Source of the DNA: Cryptomeria japonica
Taxonomy: Eukaryota > Streptophyta > Pinopsida > Cupressales > Cupressaceae
DNA: 64,000 nucleotides
Reading direction: 5' to 3'
Assembly (NCBI RefSeq): GCF_030272615.1
Contig: NC_081411.1
Coordinates: forward strand, 46,102,517-46,166,516
Translations under genes and position numbers: made by a program
The notes under the pieces: generated by a model
The model's database searches: none
What the model was told of the DNA's origin: nothing
What the model saw: the letters and a program-made list of their open reading frames with translations, nothing else
In this document: one piece after another, positions 43,592 through 54,770 of the stretch
How positions within the stretch are numbered: position 1 is the first letter of the stretch
Layout of the letters: every line of letters starts with the position of its first letter

Positions 43592-44100
43592 TGTGAGATT
43601 TTGCCAAGATCTAGAGGCAATGGAAAGCACAAATAAGAGAGAACAAAATAGATGATAGGAATAAACTATATTCTATTAAGATGCAAAATATGATCAACTG
43701 GATCATTACAAGATGTTGATTGATTGCCTGTACAAACAATGTAAATGAGCTTGCTTATATAGGCAAGGGTATATGGATATGTGAGCACACGAACATGACA
43801 TGTGCCTCAATAAGAAACAAGGGTAGGTAGGAAATAGTTGTGGTAGGTAGGAGAAATAATATAATATTCCACATGAGGTGGATCACCCACCGAAGGAGGA
43901 ATTGTCACTCCACAATAAGTGGATATGATAGAGTAGTAACAAGATCAACACAATAAAAGGTGGAAATTCTCTTACACATATTATCCCAATGTGGCACAAA
44001 CACCCAAGTGTCTCATACCCAAACTACTATGAAATGCATTTCCTAAGTAAACTTAAGTAAGGTGTATAATATCCATGATGAATAATCATTTACACAAACA
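43592..44100 (-). repeat. 3' LTR of element L (509 bp)
   Basis: Starts tgtgagattttgccaagatc and ends catttacacaaaca. Matches 45807-46315 with perhaps thirty differences by eye. Confidence 0.93.
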
Positions 44101-44110
44101 CCCTCCCTTA
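44101..44110 (-). other. Polypurine tract of element L
   Basis: ccctccctta on the plus strand, the complement of a purine run directly before the 3' LTR in the minus sense; element K has the same arrangement at 53854-53862. Confidence 0.8.
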
Positions 44111-45794
44111 AGTGCAACTTAGGGGAATGCACTTAAGTCTACAATGCAAGTAAGCAATGCAAGATGGGTCCTGACTACATGGCCATGTTAGGTAGCCATG
44201 TACAAGTGCAAATGCAATCTCCCATAAATAAAGAAAGAGAGAAAAACCCAATGGGAAAAAACCCTCCCCTAAAAGAAAGATGATGAAAGCACACAATGCT
44301 CTCAATGATGAATGAGAGAGAAGAAGAGACCATGAAACCCCCCCTCAATTTTGAATCTCCTGCAAGGATGGTCCAATGATGATGACCAAAATACCTCCCC
44401 ATAAGGAAGTAAGAGAGTGAACATTGCACCAATAATGTCAAAGTGTGACAAAACCAAGTACCAAGTCAATGACGATGAATCACTCACTACAACAAAATGA
44501 AGATCAAGTATGGAGACAACCTACTTTGAGCATCATCTGGATAATCATAAATGGCAGAAATACTGGTACAATCTAAGTCTCACGGGATCCATGCACAAAT
44601 ATGTACAATCGAAGTCTCAACTAGAGCCATGCACCAAGTCTCACAAGATATTCCTAGTCTATGTGTACAAGAGGATTACATCAAATATGTCAACAATGAC
44701 AAGATACAAAGAGGTGTGGCACTTTATGATAGTGCGAGTACAATATTGCTTATGCAAGAGCATACAACATGATAGTACAAATCTTGAAACATGAAAATGT
44801 TGCCATTAAGAAGCCCTGTAGAATACTGCAGAAAAAGATGCCTCTAATTGGGATGTGGCCAAGAGATATAAAGGAGCAAATCGACCCCCCCCCTTGACTG
44901 TTGATTGGAAGTACTGCAAGACAGGTATGAAGTGACAAGAAAAAATTGTGTTCCCAATTTGACTTATTCCATGATATTTTTGTTTTTAAAAGATTTTTTT
45001 TAAAAAGGCTTATTAAAGAGAAAAAAATATTTTAAAAAAGTTTTTTTTTTTAATTAAAAAAACTTATTTAAAAAATAAGAAAAAGTAATTTTCTTTATTT
45101 ATTAAAAAAATTTAAAAAACCATTTAAAAATAAGAAAAAGTTAAATTTTTTTTATTATTAATAAAACTTTAACAAAGATTTAATTTTTTTTTAAAAAAGT
45201 GGAAAAGACCCTTGTAGGATCCACAGGTACCTTGCGTAGCAGGGCCTACGAGTGGCAGTAGGTGGCCTACAGTCACCGCGGGTACAGTTATGGGCCAATA
45301 AGGACCGCCGCCCCCCCCCCCCCGAAAGTTTCATCTTTTTTTTTTCTAAATTAATAAAAACAAAACAAAGATGCCCCCCCTAACATAAAATAATTTTGTT
45401 TTTGACCTATACCTGCAAGTCCGTACAACGGGCCAGGAGGGGAAATTTTTTCAAGTCAGGGTAACGGAGGCCAATTTCGATGAATTGACAATTGATCTTA
45501 GGGTTTTTGGGCCTTTTGAGTGCAATGATGATGACAGATTTGGCTAAAAATGCTCCAAAAATGCAGATCGCTATCGGGACAAGTCACCACCCTCCACCTT
45601 CAAATGACTCTAGATTTGGCCTCGGATATCGGATTTGGACCAAACAAAAGGCGATTATTAATTTCTCAAACCTCCTAAATCCAATGGTGACCTCAGATCT
45701 GACCCAAAAAGTTCCAATTATAACTTCCAATAGAAATCTCCAAAATGGAAAACCCCAAATTTCTTTCAATTGGCAAACAAATGGCATTCTAATG
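44111..45794 (-). other. Non-coding interior of element L with AT-rich and GC-rich tracts
   Basis: 44110-44490 resembles the 3' region of K (gcaacttaggggaatg, then ggccatg and gtacccatgtacaa-like words). 44970-45190 is a low-complexity A/T tract. 45225-45325 is GC-rich with a run of fourteen or so C residues at about 45309-45323. Open stretches in it (for example 45492-45851) give no recognisable protein. Confidence 0.7.
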
Positions 45795-45806
45795 GCTTCG
45801 ATACCA
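45795..45806 (-). other. Primer binding site of element L, slightly changed
   Basis: ggcttcgatacca on the plus strand, that is TGGTATCGAAGCC on the minus strand, adjoining the 5' LTR. It starts with the same TGGTATC as the initiator tRNA-Met site and then departs from it. Confidence 0.8.
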
Positions 45807-46315
45807 TGTGATATTTTGCCAAGATCTAGAGGCAATGGAAAGAATAAATAAGAGAGAACAAAATAGATGATAGGATTAAACTGTCTTCTATCAAGATGCA
45901 AAATATGATCAAGTGGATCATTACAAGATGTTGATTGATTTCCCATACAAACAATGTAGATGAGCTTGCTTATATAGGCAAGGCTATATGGATATGTGAG
46001 AACACAAACATGGCATGTGGCTCAATAAGAACAAGGGTAGGTAGGAAATAGGCGTTGTACATAGGAGAAACAATATAATATTCCACATGAGGTGGATCAC
46101 CCACCGAAGGTGGAATTATCACTCCACAATAAGTGGATATGATAGAGTAGTAATAAGATCAACACCATAAAAGGTGGAAATTATCCTACACACACTATCC
46201 CAATGTGGCACAAACACCCAAGTGTCTCATACCCAAACTAATATGAAATTCATTTCCTAAGTAAACTTAAGTAAGGTGTAATAATATCCATGATGAATAA
46301 TTATTTACACCAACA
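45807..46315 (-). repeat. 5' LTR of element L (509 bp)
   Basis: Starts tgtgatattttgccaagatc and ends tttacaccaaca. A TATATAA box in the minus sense is at 45970-45976 within the near-palindrome gcttgcttatataggcaag. Confidence 0.93.
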
Positions 46316-46514
46316 ATTACAATTTACTTTGGAAAACTTGTGATGTCTTTGAATATGTTGTGTTTGTCAATGATTATTCCATCATCATTTGATCTTGTGG
46401 AAATGATGTGGTATTTTACAATGGATTATTAATTATGTCAAAGATTGATTTTAGTGGAACACTCACACCCAAGGATTTAGAGACAATCTTCTCAAGTGGT
46501 GTGATTGGTACTTC

Positions 46515-47015
46515 CTATTGTGCATTTATTTCATCTAGATGAGGTTCAAAACTCAAATAATTACCAAATTCATGTTGCATTTGTACATTAGTTTGATTAT
46601 TTGAAGTTGTAGCAGCTTCAATAATGCTTCTATACTTCTCGGGAAATAATCTAGACACTTTACTAAAGAACTTGTTCATTTTCTTTTCAATTTTTGGATT
46701 GCTAACAAATATTTCAACATCATGTGAATCATCAGAATTTGACGAGGAATCTGGTGGGTTATTTGGATCTATTTCTTTTTGAAGGTCTTGATTTGACCCA
46801 AATCCTTGTATAAGGTTTTGTTCCTCATATGAAATTGGAGGTTGCATGTCATATTGCTGGTTTAATTGATTGAAATCAAATTGTACACTCCCTAATGGTG
46901 TTGGCGGAACACTTCCAAATCCTAGTTTCATTGGGACAAATATAGGTTCATAAAATGGAGGTGGTCCCACCTGTATTGTCTTATATTGTGGTGGTGCATT
47001 TCTTGACAAACCCAT
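46515..47015 (-). pseudogene. Start of gypsy gag of element G, Pro/Asn/Gln-rich
   Basis: A 166-codon frame starting MGLSRNAPPQYKTIQVGPPP with Pro, Asn and Gln richness and a short acidic stretch (SSSNSDDSHDVEIFV). It then has KKMNKFFSKVSRLFPEKYRS, a possible helical segment, and ends near 46515 at a stop. It lies upstream of the Gln-rich and capsid parts, and element L is inserted between. I treat it as the gag N-terminus; there is no recognisable domain. Confidence 0.5.
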
Positions 47016-49661
47016 ATTTAGATCGAGTGACTGAGTCTAATATTGTTGCATTTCCATGTTTTGAGTGTCAACCATTGGAAAGGAAATGGTTTGATACATT
47101 GATTCGTGTGATTTCTTGGACTTAGAACTTGTTTCAACCGGCATGTCACTATGCAATTCAATATTTTTTTGGATTTTGAATGATGGATGCAACTAATGCA
47201 ACTTATAGATAATGACAATGCAACTTATGTTTTTTTTTTTGGTCTTTATGAAATTTTAGAATGACAAGGGTATGCAACTAAATGCAACCTAGATGATTGG
47301 CAATGCCACTTATATTTTTGGTCTTTTAAATTTTTGGAATGACAATGACATGCAACTAAATGGAGCTTTGAGGACTCCAAATGGCAATACAACCTAGGGT
47401 GACAGTGCAACCTATGGTTTTGATGATTTTGGAGATTTTAGACCAACCTTAAAAATGCAACCTTAAAGATTCAACCCTTAGGAAATTTAGATGATGTCTA
47501 GACCTTAAAAGCACAAGTTAACAAAATGACAAATGACAATGTCTCACATATATGCTCGTATACTAAGCTAGGTTCGACAAAATATTGTTGATGACAAAAG
47601 AGACAAAAGTTTGACAAGGTCTAGACTTCCTAACAATGACTTGGGGTTTTATCTAAAGAAATCAATTCTCAAGTATGACAAAACCTAATTTTGGACACTA
47701 TAATGCAAAAGGAAAAATGATCTAAGGTATAAACCCACAATATGATATGACAATGATACTATGGAATGACCTAGGATATACAAAATGACACCTAAGGAAA
47801 AGGACCTAAGGATGGTATGAAAAATGACACCTAAGAAAGGACCTAAGGATGGTATGCAAAATGATAATGAAAGAGAGGGAAATAATGCTAAAACTAAGTT
47901 CAAAATGAGTACACTTAATAATGAAAAGGATTAAATGGAATGCAATCACTATGTCTTAAAACCTAAGAGTGGACTATGAGTGACCGAAACCTAAGAGTGC
48001 ACTTTGTTTGATGAATGCTTTTGTTTTTTACTTTGTTTGGAAAATATTTTTACTTGTTTGAAAAATGATGCAAGACTCAACTTTTGACAAGCATATAAGA
48101 CAAAGTGTTTGGACTTGGACTCAAAATAATCATGCTTATTCATAACATATCCTATTGTGGGCTAGAACAATATCTGTTGAATTCACTTGCTCAATACAAC
48201 ATTTAGTTAGATAGATAGATGCTTGGTAGCACGGGCTCCCCCTTACAGTGCACTCACTTCTCGAGCATACAAAGATTCAAATTCAAGGGTCATCACTTAC
48301 CAAGAATTTTTCTATCTCTAACTCAAGAGTACATGAGAGGTATCTTTGGCATGGACGTATCACAATGCCTGAGCCAACAGATAGAATGGTTTTTCACATC
48401 TGAAAACAAGAGGTTCTAGTAAGGGTATCCATTCGAGTGGGCATAGATTCGATGAATTTAATCATCACTATGCCATTCGAGCACCTATTCCTTACAACTT
48501 TCATTGCAAACACAGTTATTTAGAGTGGTTGGAAGAGCTTGGTTTTAGCCCATCACCACTTTGGGTCGTTCCCTCTCACCCGACCTTATAGGATACTTGG
48601 GAGGCAGGTCCTCTAGAGGTTAACACATGAAAATCATCTAAGAAAACATGGTAAGCACTTGTTTATTAACCTTAAAAAATTGAAGTGTGAGCTAATCTAG
48701 AAATGACAAACACTATTTTTTATATGACTCTTTGACTATGACCTACACCAAATGCGTTAGTAGTTTCAATATTATGGTCTTCAACAAGTGAGAATAGATT
48801 CCACGTGAGGGAATCTGCATTAAATGAACATTCAAAGATTAATTCTAAAAATAAAAAAGACATACCAAACAATCACACCACATAATGAACAACTAACTAA
48901 CAAGTTAATCTAAGTAACAAAGTAATCTAAGTGAAAAAAGAAAAAATAGAACTTGTCTAACTTAACAAACAGATTTCCTAAGTTAAGAAAAAATTAATAT
49001 AGAAAAACAAATTTAAATCTAAATTTTAAAAACACATTTAATCTAAAATAAAAAATTATTCTAAATTTAAAAAATAAAATGAACTTTCTAACCTATAAAA
49101 ACAAAATTTCCTAAATTAAAAATGAAAATCTAATCTAAACTAAAAACAAAATTAAAGAAAAACCTAATTTAAATCAAAACTAAATATAATCTAAATTACA
49201 TCCAAATATAAATTAATAGAAATCAAATCTAAATCTAAAATAACAAAAATAGAATCTAAATCCAAACTAATTTAAAACTAAAAAAATAAACCAAAACTTA
49301 AAAAATAAACCAAAACAATCTAATTTACAACCAAAAAACAAGGAGCTAAAACAATCTATTTTAAAAAAAAATTAAATCTTGGACCAAACCATTTTCAAAT
49401 CAGCATAAAAATTATTTTTAAGTCTGCACAAAGGACATTTTTTCAAATTTGCACAAAAGTGGTTTTTAAATATGCCCAAAAGTAGTTTTAAATTTGCACA
49501 ACAATGGTTTTAAATATACACAAAAGTAGTGCATCAAAAAGACCTCTAAACTTGTTTTAAAATTATATCAAAATCTGCCCAAAACAAGGCATGTTGTTGC
49601 TTGAAAAGTGTAAATCCTTCCACAAAAAATCTGCAACTTCAAAAAACTTTAAAAAAAAATT
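47016..49661 (-). other. Leader of element G, no gene
   Basis: A long non-coding leader between primer site and gag. 47170-47480 repeats words such as atgcaacttatg and gacaatgcaacc, matching 2820-3050 in E. 48950-49380 is an A-rich low-complexity tract (aaatctaaaata, aaacaaaatt). No protein motif is seen in any frame. Confidence 0.7.
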
Positions 49662-49692
49662 AGATCCAAGAAGGTTCACATCGTGTTCACTA
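49662..49692 (-). other. Degraded tRNA-Trp-like primer site of element G
   Basis: agatccaagaaggtt (49662-49676) followed by cacatcgtgttcacta (49677-49692). Compared with the site of E, the part between the two (about 12 nt of the T arm) is missing and the end has three changes. In the minus sense it begins five bases after the LTR. Confidence 0.55.
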
Positions 49693-49697
49693 GAAAA

Positions 49698-51171
49698 TGT
49701 TACTAGGAATTCTGGAAAACATCAAAGCCCACCATTAGTTAACCACGAAAACTAAGAAGCTTATGAAATGAAATCATAATTCAATCAATAAAGACATGAA
49801 GAAAAAGCACTGAAATAAATGTAAACCAAGCACAAAGTACCTCCTGCATGGTTCTCCATTGTCCTTTCATCTCCAAATGTGATTTTGTGGATTTCACCTA
49901 CAAGTGCAATTGCAAGTGGAAGAAAGATTGATTTTGATAGCGTAAGGATACTAGAAGCATGGTTGATTGTGATGAGAAATGCATCCAATTTATAGAAAAA
50001 TTGGAGAGAGGACAACAATTAGCAACAAATCGATATTAGATGCGATTGGATCGAAGAATGGGAAAAATCAAATTGGAGAGAGCACAAAAATTAGCAAGAA
50101 ATCGATATTAGATGCAATTGGATTCAAAAATGAGAAAAATCAAATTTAAAAAGAATTACCATTGCACACTTTCCATGCAAGAGGATAAGACTAGCCATCA
50201 AATAATGTTAGGATAAGATTCCATATCCAAAGTCATGATGAATAAGGAAATATGCTTCCAAATTAAAGCACAAAAATAGCAACCACATGAGAGAGATAAT
50301 GAGTTGGAAATTAGGATTTAGCAATTAGGAAATTAGGTGAAAATGATGGATTAGAAATTACAAAATGAGAAAGTGATAAAATCAGAAATTAGGAAATTAG
50401 TAAATTAAGTGAATTAATTAATAATTTTTCATTCATTAATTAATTCACAAAACAGGGGGAATTAATTAGCCAATTAAATAAATATTTAATTAGGACAAGA
50501 AGACTTAGGATAAATGAATAAACTATTTAACCTAGAGGGAAAAGGACAAATAGGATTAAATGATTAAATCAGAGAACCCTATGAGATGAATTAGAAATGC
50601 AAGGACAATAATTAGGTCATGACAAAAGATAATTGATATAGGGTTGATTTGATCATATGATTTAATGATAAAAATTGGATAATTGATAAAGTGTCGAGGT
50701 TGATTGATAAAGATCAATTATAAAATTCATAGACATCAATTGATGAGGACCAATAACCAATCCACCTAATATTGACAAGAAATGATGATTGATTAAAGAT
50801 TGATAAAAGGTCGACTAAATGAATGTTGAATGACCAAAGACCAATTACATATCAATCGCAAATTGATAAGAGATTCATAAAGTGATGATTGATCGGGACA
50901 AAAACCTAATTCAATATTGAGAAGAGTTGGCGATGTCCAATTGACATGATAATATTGATATCGATCAAAAAATGCAATTGATAATGATAATGTTGACAAG
51001 ACGTAATTGAAATGCGGCAAATGCAAGAAACACAAAAGAAGGAAAAAATGTCAACAAATAATAAAGATCAAGGGTGGGACATAGAAGAAATGTTAATAGG
51101 ATGCGAAAACCATAAAATAAGGTCACGTGGACATGTTAAACTATGACACCGCAAGCGTTGACCATTTTTAG
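49698..51171 (-). repeat. 5' LTR of gypsy element G (1,474 bp)
   Basis: Starts tgttactagg and ends agatgcctaca on the plus strand. In the minus sense a TATA-like tctataaat is at about 49986-49998. Its 5' two thirds match, in inverted orientation, the F LTR at 34248-35320. The right flank changes directly into plus-strand gypsy pol (H). Confidence 0.85.
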
Positions 51172-53075
51172 ATGCCTACAAGTTTTACATAGAATATGTG
51201 GATCTAAAAGAAATAAAAGAGAAAATTATAGTAGATCAACTGGTAGGGGCTACCTTACAAGATAGTCACCCTTTATTAATAGATTTTCCAGATGAATTTG
51301 TGTTCACATTGGTAGCGTCCACTACTTGAAAATTTTATTTTGATGGTTCTTACACAAATCACGGAGTAGGAGCTAGAGTTTTGGTCATCACCCCTCGAGG
51401 TGATTCAATTCCAAAGTCATTCAAAATAAAATTTCCATGTAAAAATAATATATCTAAATACGAGGCTCTCATCATAAGGCTTCGCACTGTTATACAATGA
51501 AAGATCATAGAGCTACATGTTTATGATGATTCCCAACTGATTGTCAACCAATTCAATAATGACTATAACACTAAAAATGATTAATTGATGCCTTATAAGA
51601 AGATGGTTGAAGATCTCAATAAAAAACTTCAGCAATATCACTTTTGACAGATTTTCAAGAATGGAGAACAAGGCATCTGGCACCATGGGTACAGTGGGGT
51701 CTCTTCTAGACATGCCTAAAAATGAAACTCATTATAAATTCTTAGTAGAAAAACTGATGATACTATCATATGAGATTCTATCATCAGAATATGTGTGTGT
51801 AATTGTAGGTCCTGAGTCCCCATGGTATAACAAGATATACGCATATGCATGACCAATATATGTATCTTGAATTATCAAGAAACCAAAAGAAAACTTTCAT
51901 TCTTCAGGCATCCAAACATGCTATTATTGCTCACACATTGTATATAGAGAGCCTTGATGAAACACTTCTTTGATTTCTTAATTTCGAAGAAGCACAACTT
52001 GGCTTAAATGAGGAAAATGAAGGAATTTGTGGAGCATACTCAAGTGGTCCCACACTAGCAAAGAAGCTACTAAGAACAGGATATTATTGGCCTACTATGG
52101 AAAGGATGTCTATAGATATATACATAAATATAGACAATGTCAAGTACACAGAGACCTAATTCATGCACCTACGTAGGATCTCCAACCTATAACATCACCA
52201 TGGCCATTCTAAAAATGGGGGATATATCTTGTTGGTATATAAAGTTCATCCTACATCTTCTAATGGACATAGATTCATCTTGATAGCTATCGAATATTTC
52301 ACCAAGTGGGTCAAGCCAATACCTCTAACATACACGGTTGGTAAGAAGATTGATAAATTCATGCTTAACTACATCATCTCCTAGTACAGGGTGCCAATGT
52401 GTATAGTGACCAATAATGGACATCCATTTAAGAGTTAGGAAATGTGTGAGCTATGTGATCAATTTCAGATACAACAAAGATTTGGAACTCCATACTATAC
52501 ACAAAGTAATGGACAAGCAGAGGCAACTGACAAAATAATATTGAACATCCTAAAGAAATTTGTCACTGAAATAGGATGAGACTGTCATCTCTAGTTAAAT
52601 ACTGTTCTTTAGGCTTACAAAACAGGAGTGTGCAGGAGCGACACCTTATTCATTGGTCTATGGTTTAGAAGCAATTATTCCCACTGAGATAGAATTACGT
52701 TCATTAAGAGTTTCCTTGAAACACATTGTATGAAAAGAAGACTATCAAGTTGCAAGACTGCAAGCACTTGAAATGCTTGATGAAAATTATTAGAGCACAT
52801 TAAATCACTTACAAGGTTATCAAAATGGATTGAGAAGGAGCTACAATAAAAGAGTAAGGCCAAAGAATTTTGAAGTGGGAGATCTATTCCTCAAGTTGAA
52901 TCAAAGGAACCCAGTAGAATGTGAAAGGCTAGGAAAGTTTGAACCTAACTGGCTAGGTCCTTTTATTATAACAAGGGCCATTAGAAACAGAGCAAATAAT
53001 TTGCCTACCATGGAGGGAGATCAACTCTTTGACCCTATGAACAATATGCACCTTAAACGATACTACATCTAAGGG
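51172..53075 (+). pseudogene. Gypsy RNase H and integrase fragment H, plus strand
   Basis: RNase H: FYFDGSYTNHGVGARVLVIT at about 51330, then CKNNISKYEALIIRL. Integrase: KWVKPIPLTYT near 52310, VTNNGHPFKS near 52410, where the catalytic Asp is Asn, then GTPYYTQSNGQAEATDKI with Glu kept near 52490. The C-terminal end (52830-53072, one open frame) reads NKRVRPKNFEVGDLFLKLNQ, then GKFEPNWLGPFII, and ends NNMHLKRYYI followed by a stop. Many stops lie between. RT is missing: the left edge is the LTR of G. It may be the same plus-strand element as F. Confidence 0.88.
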
Positions 53076-53407
53076 TTGGGTTAATTTAGGTTTTACTTGT
53101 TGCATTTGCATAATCATTTCCTTAAAAACACTGCATTGCATATAGTTTATTTCTCAAAAGAATCACATTCAAAACTCTTATGGTATATAGTTTCATCAAT
53201 AAAACAAGGCAATTGTCTCAATTAATCACTTCTCTACAAATGAATAAAGCGATGGTTATCACATTTCTTAGATACACAAGCTGGAAGCTTTCAAAACCTA
53301 AGGTCAATTATCTTCAACATCACCTTATGGTTAGGCTTTGTCTATGGTTGGTTAGAAGTTTCACTAATGTGCCTTGTCTCTCGAGTCTATTAATTGCTAT
53401 ATCTTAC
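53076..53407 (+). other. Sequence after the pol end of H, no gene
   Basis: Presumably the 3' untranslated part of H. The open stretch 53180-53440 has no motif and crosses the LTR boundary of K. The last five bases (53403-53407, cttac) are one copy of the target duplication of K. Confidence 0.6.
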
Positions 53408-53853
53408 TGTAGGATTTTGCCAAGATCAAGGGCACAATGAAAAGCATAAAAGAGACAATAGAATGACAAGAACAAACTGTATTCTCATCAATATACAAAT
53501 GATCAACTAGATTAACCAATACAATGAATAGAGGCTTGCTTATATAGGCAAGGCCATATGGATGTATGAGCACACAAATATGACATGTGGCTCAATGAGA
53601 AACAAGGGTAGGTAAGAAATACTAAGGGTAGGTAGGAGAAATACTATAATATTCCACAAGAGGTGGATGACCCACCGATGTAGAGTGTAATAGCAAAATA
53701 AGACCACAAAAGGTGGAATTTCTCCTACAAGCTCTATCCCTAAGTGCACACTTCCCTAAGTGTCTCAAATACAAACTACGAAGAGATGCATTATCCTAAG
53801 TTAACGTAATTAAGTGTAATAATATCCATAATGAATATTTATTTATACCAACA
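53408..53853 (-). repeat. 3' LTR of element K (446 bp)
   Basis: Starts tgtaggattttgccaagatc and ends tttataccaaca; about 97% identical by eye to 59842-60288. Confidence 0.96.
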
Positions 53854-54140
53854 CCCCCCCTTAAGTGCAACTTAGGGGAATGAAGACTCAAGTCAACAAT
53901 GCAAGATGGGTCTTGGCTACTAGGCCATGATAGGTACCCATGTACAATAGGCAAATGCAAGCAAAACTATGCAATGCAATCTCTCACAAATGGAGAAAGG
54001 GAGAAAACCCAGTGGGAAAAAACTCCCCCCCAAAAGAAAGATGAATGTACAAAAGACTCTCAACGAAGAAGGACAAAACCTCAAAGAGGATAAAGTCCCC
54101 CCCCCGCATAAGAGAGGAAGGAGAAGTCAGCAAACCCCCC
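53854..54140 (-). other. Element K polypurine tract and 3' untranslated region
   Basis: ccccccc followed by ttaagtgcaacttagggg directly after the 3' LTR (polypurine tract in the minus sense). The rest is non-coding and resembles 44101-44300 of L. C-runs at 54024-54031 and 54098-54106 are further purine runs on the minus strand. Confidence 0.8.
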
Positions 54141-54746
54141 CTAATGAAACATCCCACACCCCCAAGAGAGCTTGCAACTGCTGGAACTTACTCTCAGTGA
54201 AAGGTTTGGTGAATATGTCAGCGACCTTCTCTGCTGTAGGAAAATATTGCAAATCAATGACCTGCTCCTGGATGAGCTCTCGTTTATAGTGCATATGAAT
54301 CTCAATGTGTTTTGTCCACTAATGCTGGACCGGGTTCTTCGAGATTGCAATAGCACTCCGATTGTCGCAATGTAGAACTGTCGGTCGTGGAGTGGTGAAA
54401 CCAAACTCTGTGAGAATCTGCTGGAGCCAAATGGTCTCAGTCGCTGCATTAACAGCGCCTCGATACTCAGCCTTAGTCGAAGAGAGAGCAATAGCATGTT
54501 GCTTCTTGCTCTGCCAACAAATGGGGCCAGAACAAAGGTGAAAACTATAACCAGAAGTATACTTATGATCATCAAGATAGCCAGCCCAATCGGAGTTTGT
54601 GTAACTAACCAAGCAAAGTCTTGTGGCTGCTGTAGAGTGAATCCCATAGTTATGTGTACCTTGGATGTAATGAAGGATGCATTTGGCGGCTTACCAATGA
54701 AGCTGATGTGGATCCTGCATGAAGCGGGAAACCATGCCAACTGCAA
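54141..54746 (-). pseudogene. copia RNase H of element K, broken
   Basis: The frame 54612-54319 reads SYTNSDWAGYLDDHKYTSGY, QHAIALSSTKAEYRGAVNAA, then LHCDNRSAIAISKNP, the RNase H motifs with catalytic Asp, Glu and Asp all visible; the first reads NSDWAG in place of DADWAG. Past a stop the C-terminal KHIEIHMHYKRELI and VADIFTKPFTESKFQQL are readable near 54300-54180. The overlapping 201-codon open stretch on another frame is a shadow. Confidence 0.9.
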
Positions 54747-54770
54747 ATGAAATATCAGGGCGTGTATGAG

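Larger units (their letters stand above)
43592..46315 (-). mobile_element. Short non-coding LTR element L, inside G
   Basis: A 2.7-kb element with two 509-bp LTRs (43592-44100 and 45807-46315), a 1.7-kb interior, a primer site next to the right LTR (45795-45806) and a polypurine tract next to the left one (44101-44110), so it points to the minus strand. The flanks are attac (43587-43591) and attac (46316-46320), a perfect duplication. No gag or pol motif is present. LTR ends, TATA region, the sequence after the polypurine tract and a GC-rich leader resemble element K, its likely source of enzymes. Confidence 0.92.
36129..51171 (-). mobile_element. Ty3/gypsy retrotransposon G, 3' LTR missing, carrying element L
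   Basis: A minus-strand element with 5' LTR 49698-51171, a degraded tRNA-Trp primer site (49662-49692), a leader of about 2.5 kb, gag (47015-41492 with L inside), protease, G-patch-like segment, RT and RNase H, and integrase ending near 36129. The order PR-RT-RH-IN identifies Ty3/gypsy. No minus-oriented LTR follows the pol end; instead plus-strand sequence F begins, so the 3' end was lost. The G-patch-like insert, the GGA-type protease and the large leader would fit the Tat-like branch, but I cannot place it firmly. Confidence 0.85.

Noticed and set aside
54141-54746. 201-codon minus-strand frame as a separate protein
   Set aside because: It overlaps the RNase H frame (54612-54319) with its clear motifs. 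The longer frame contains none.
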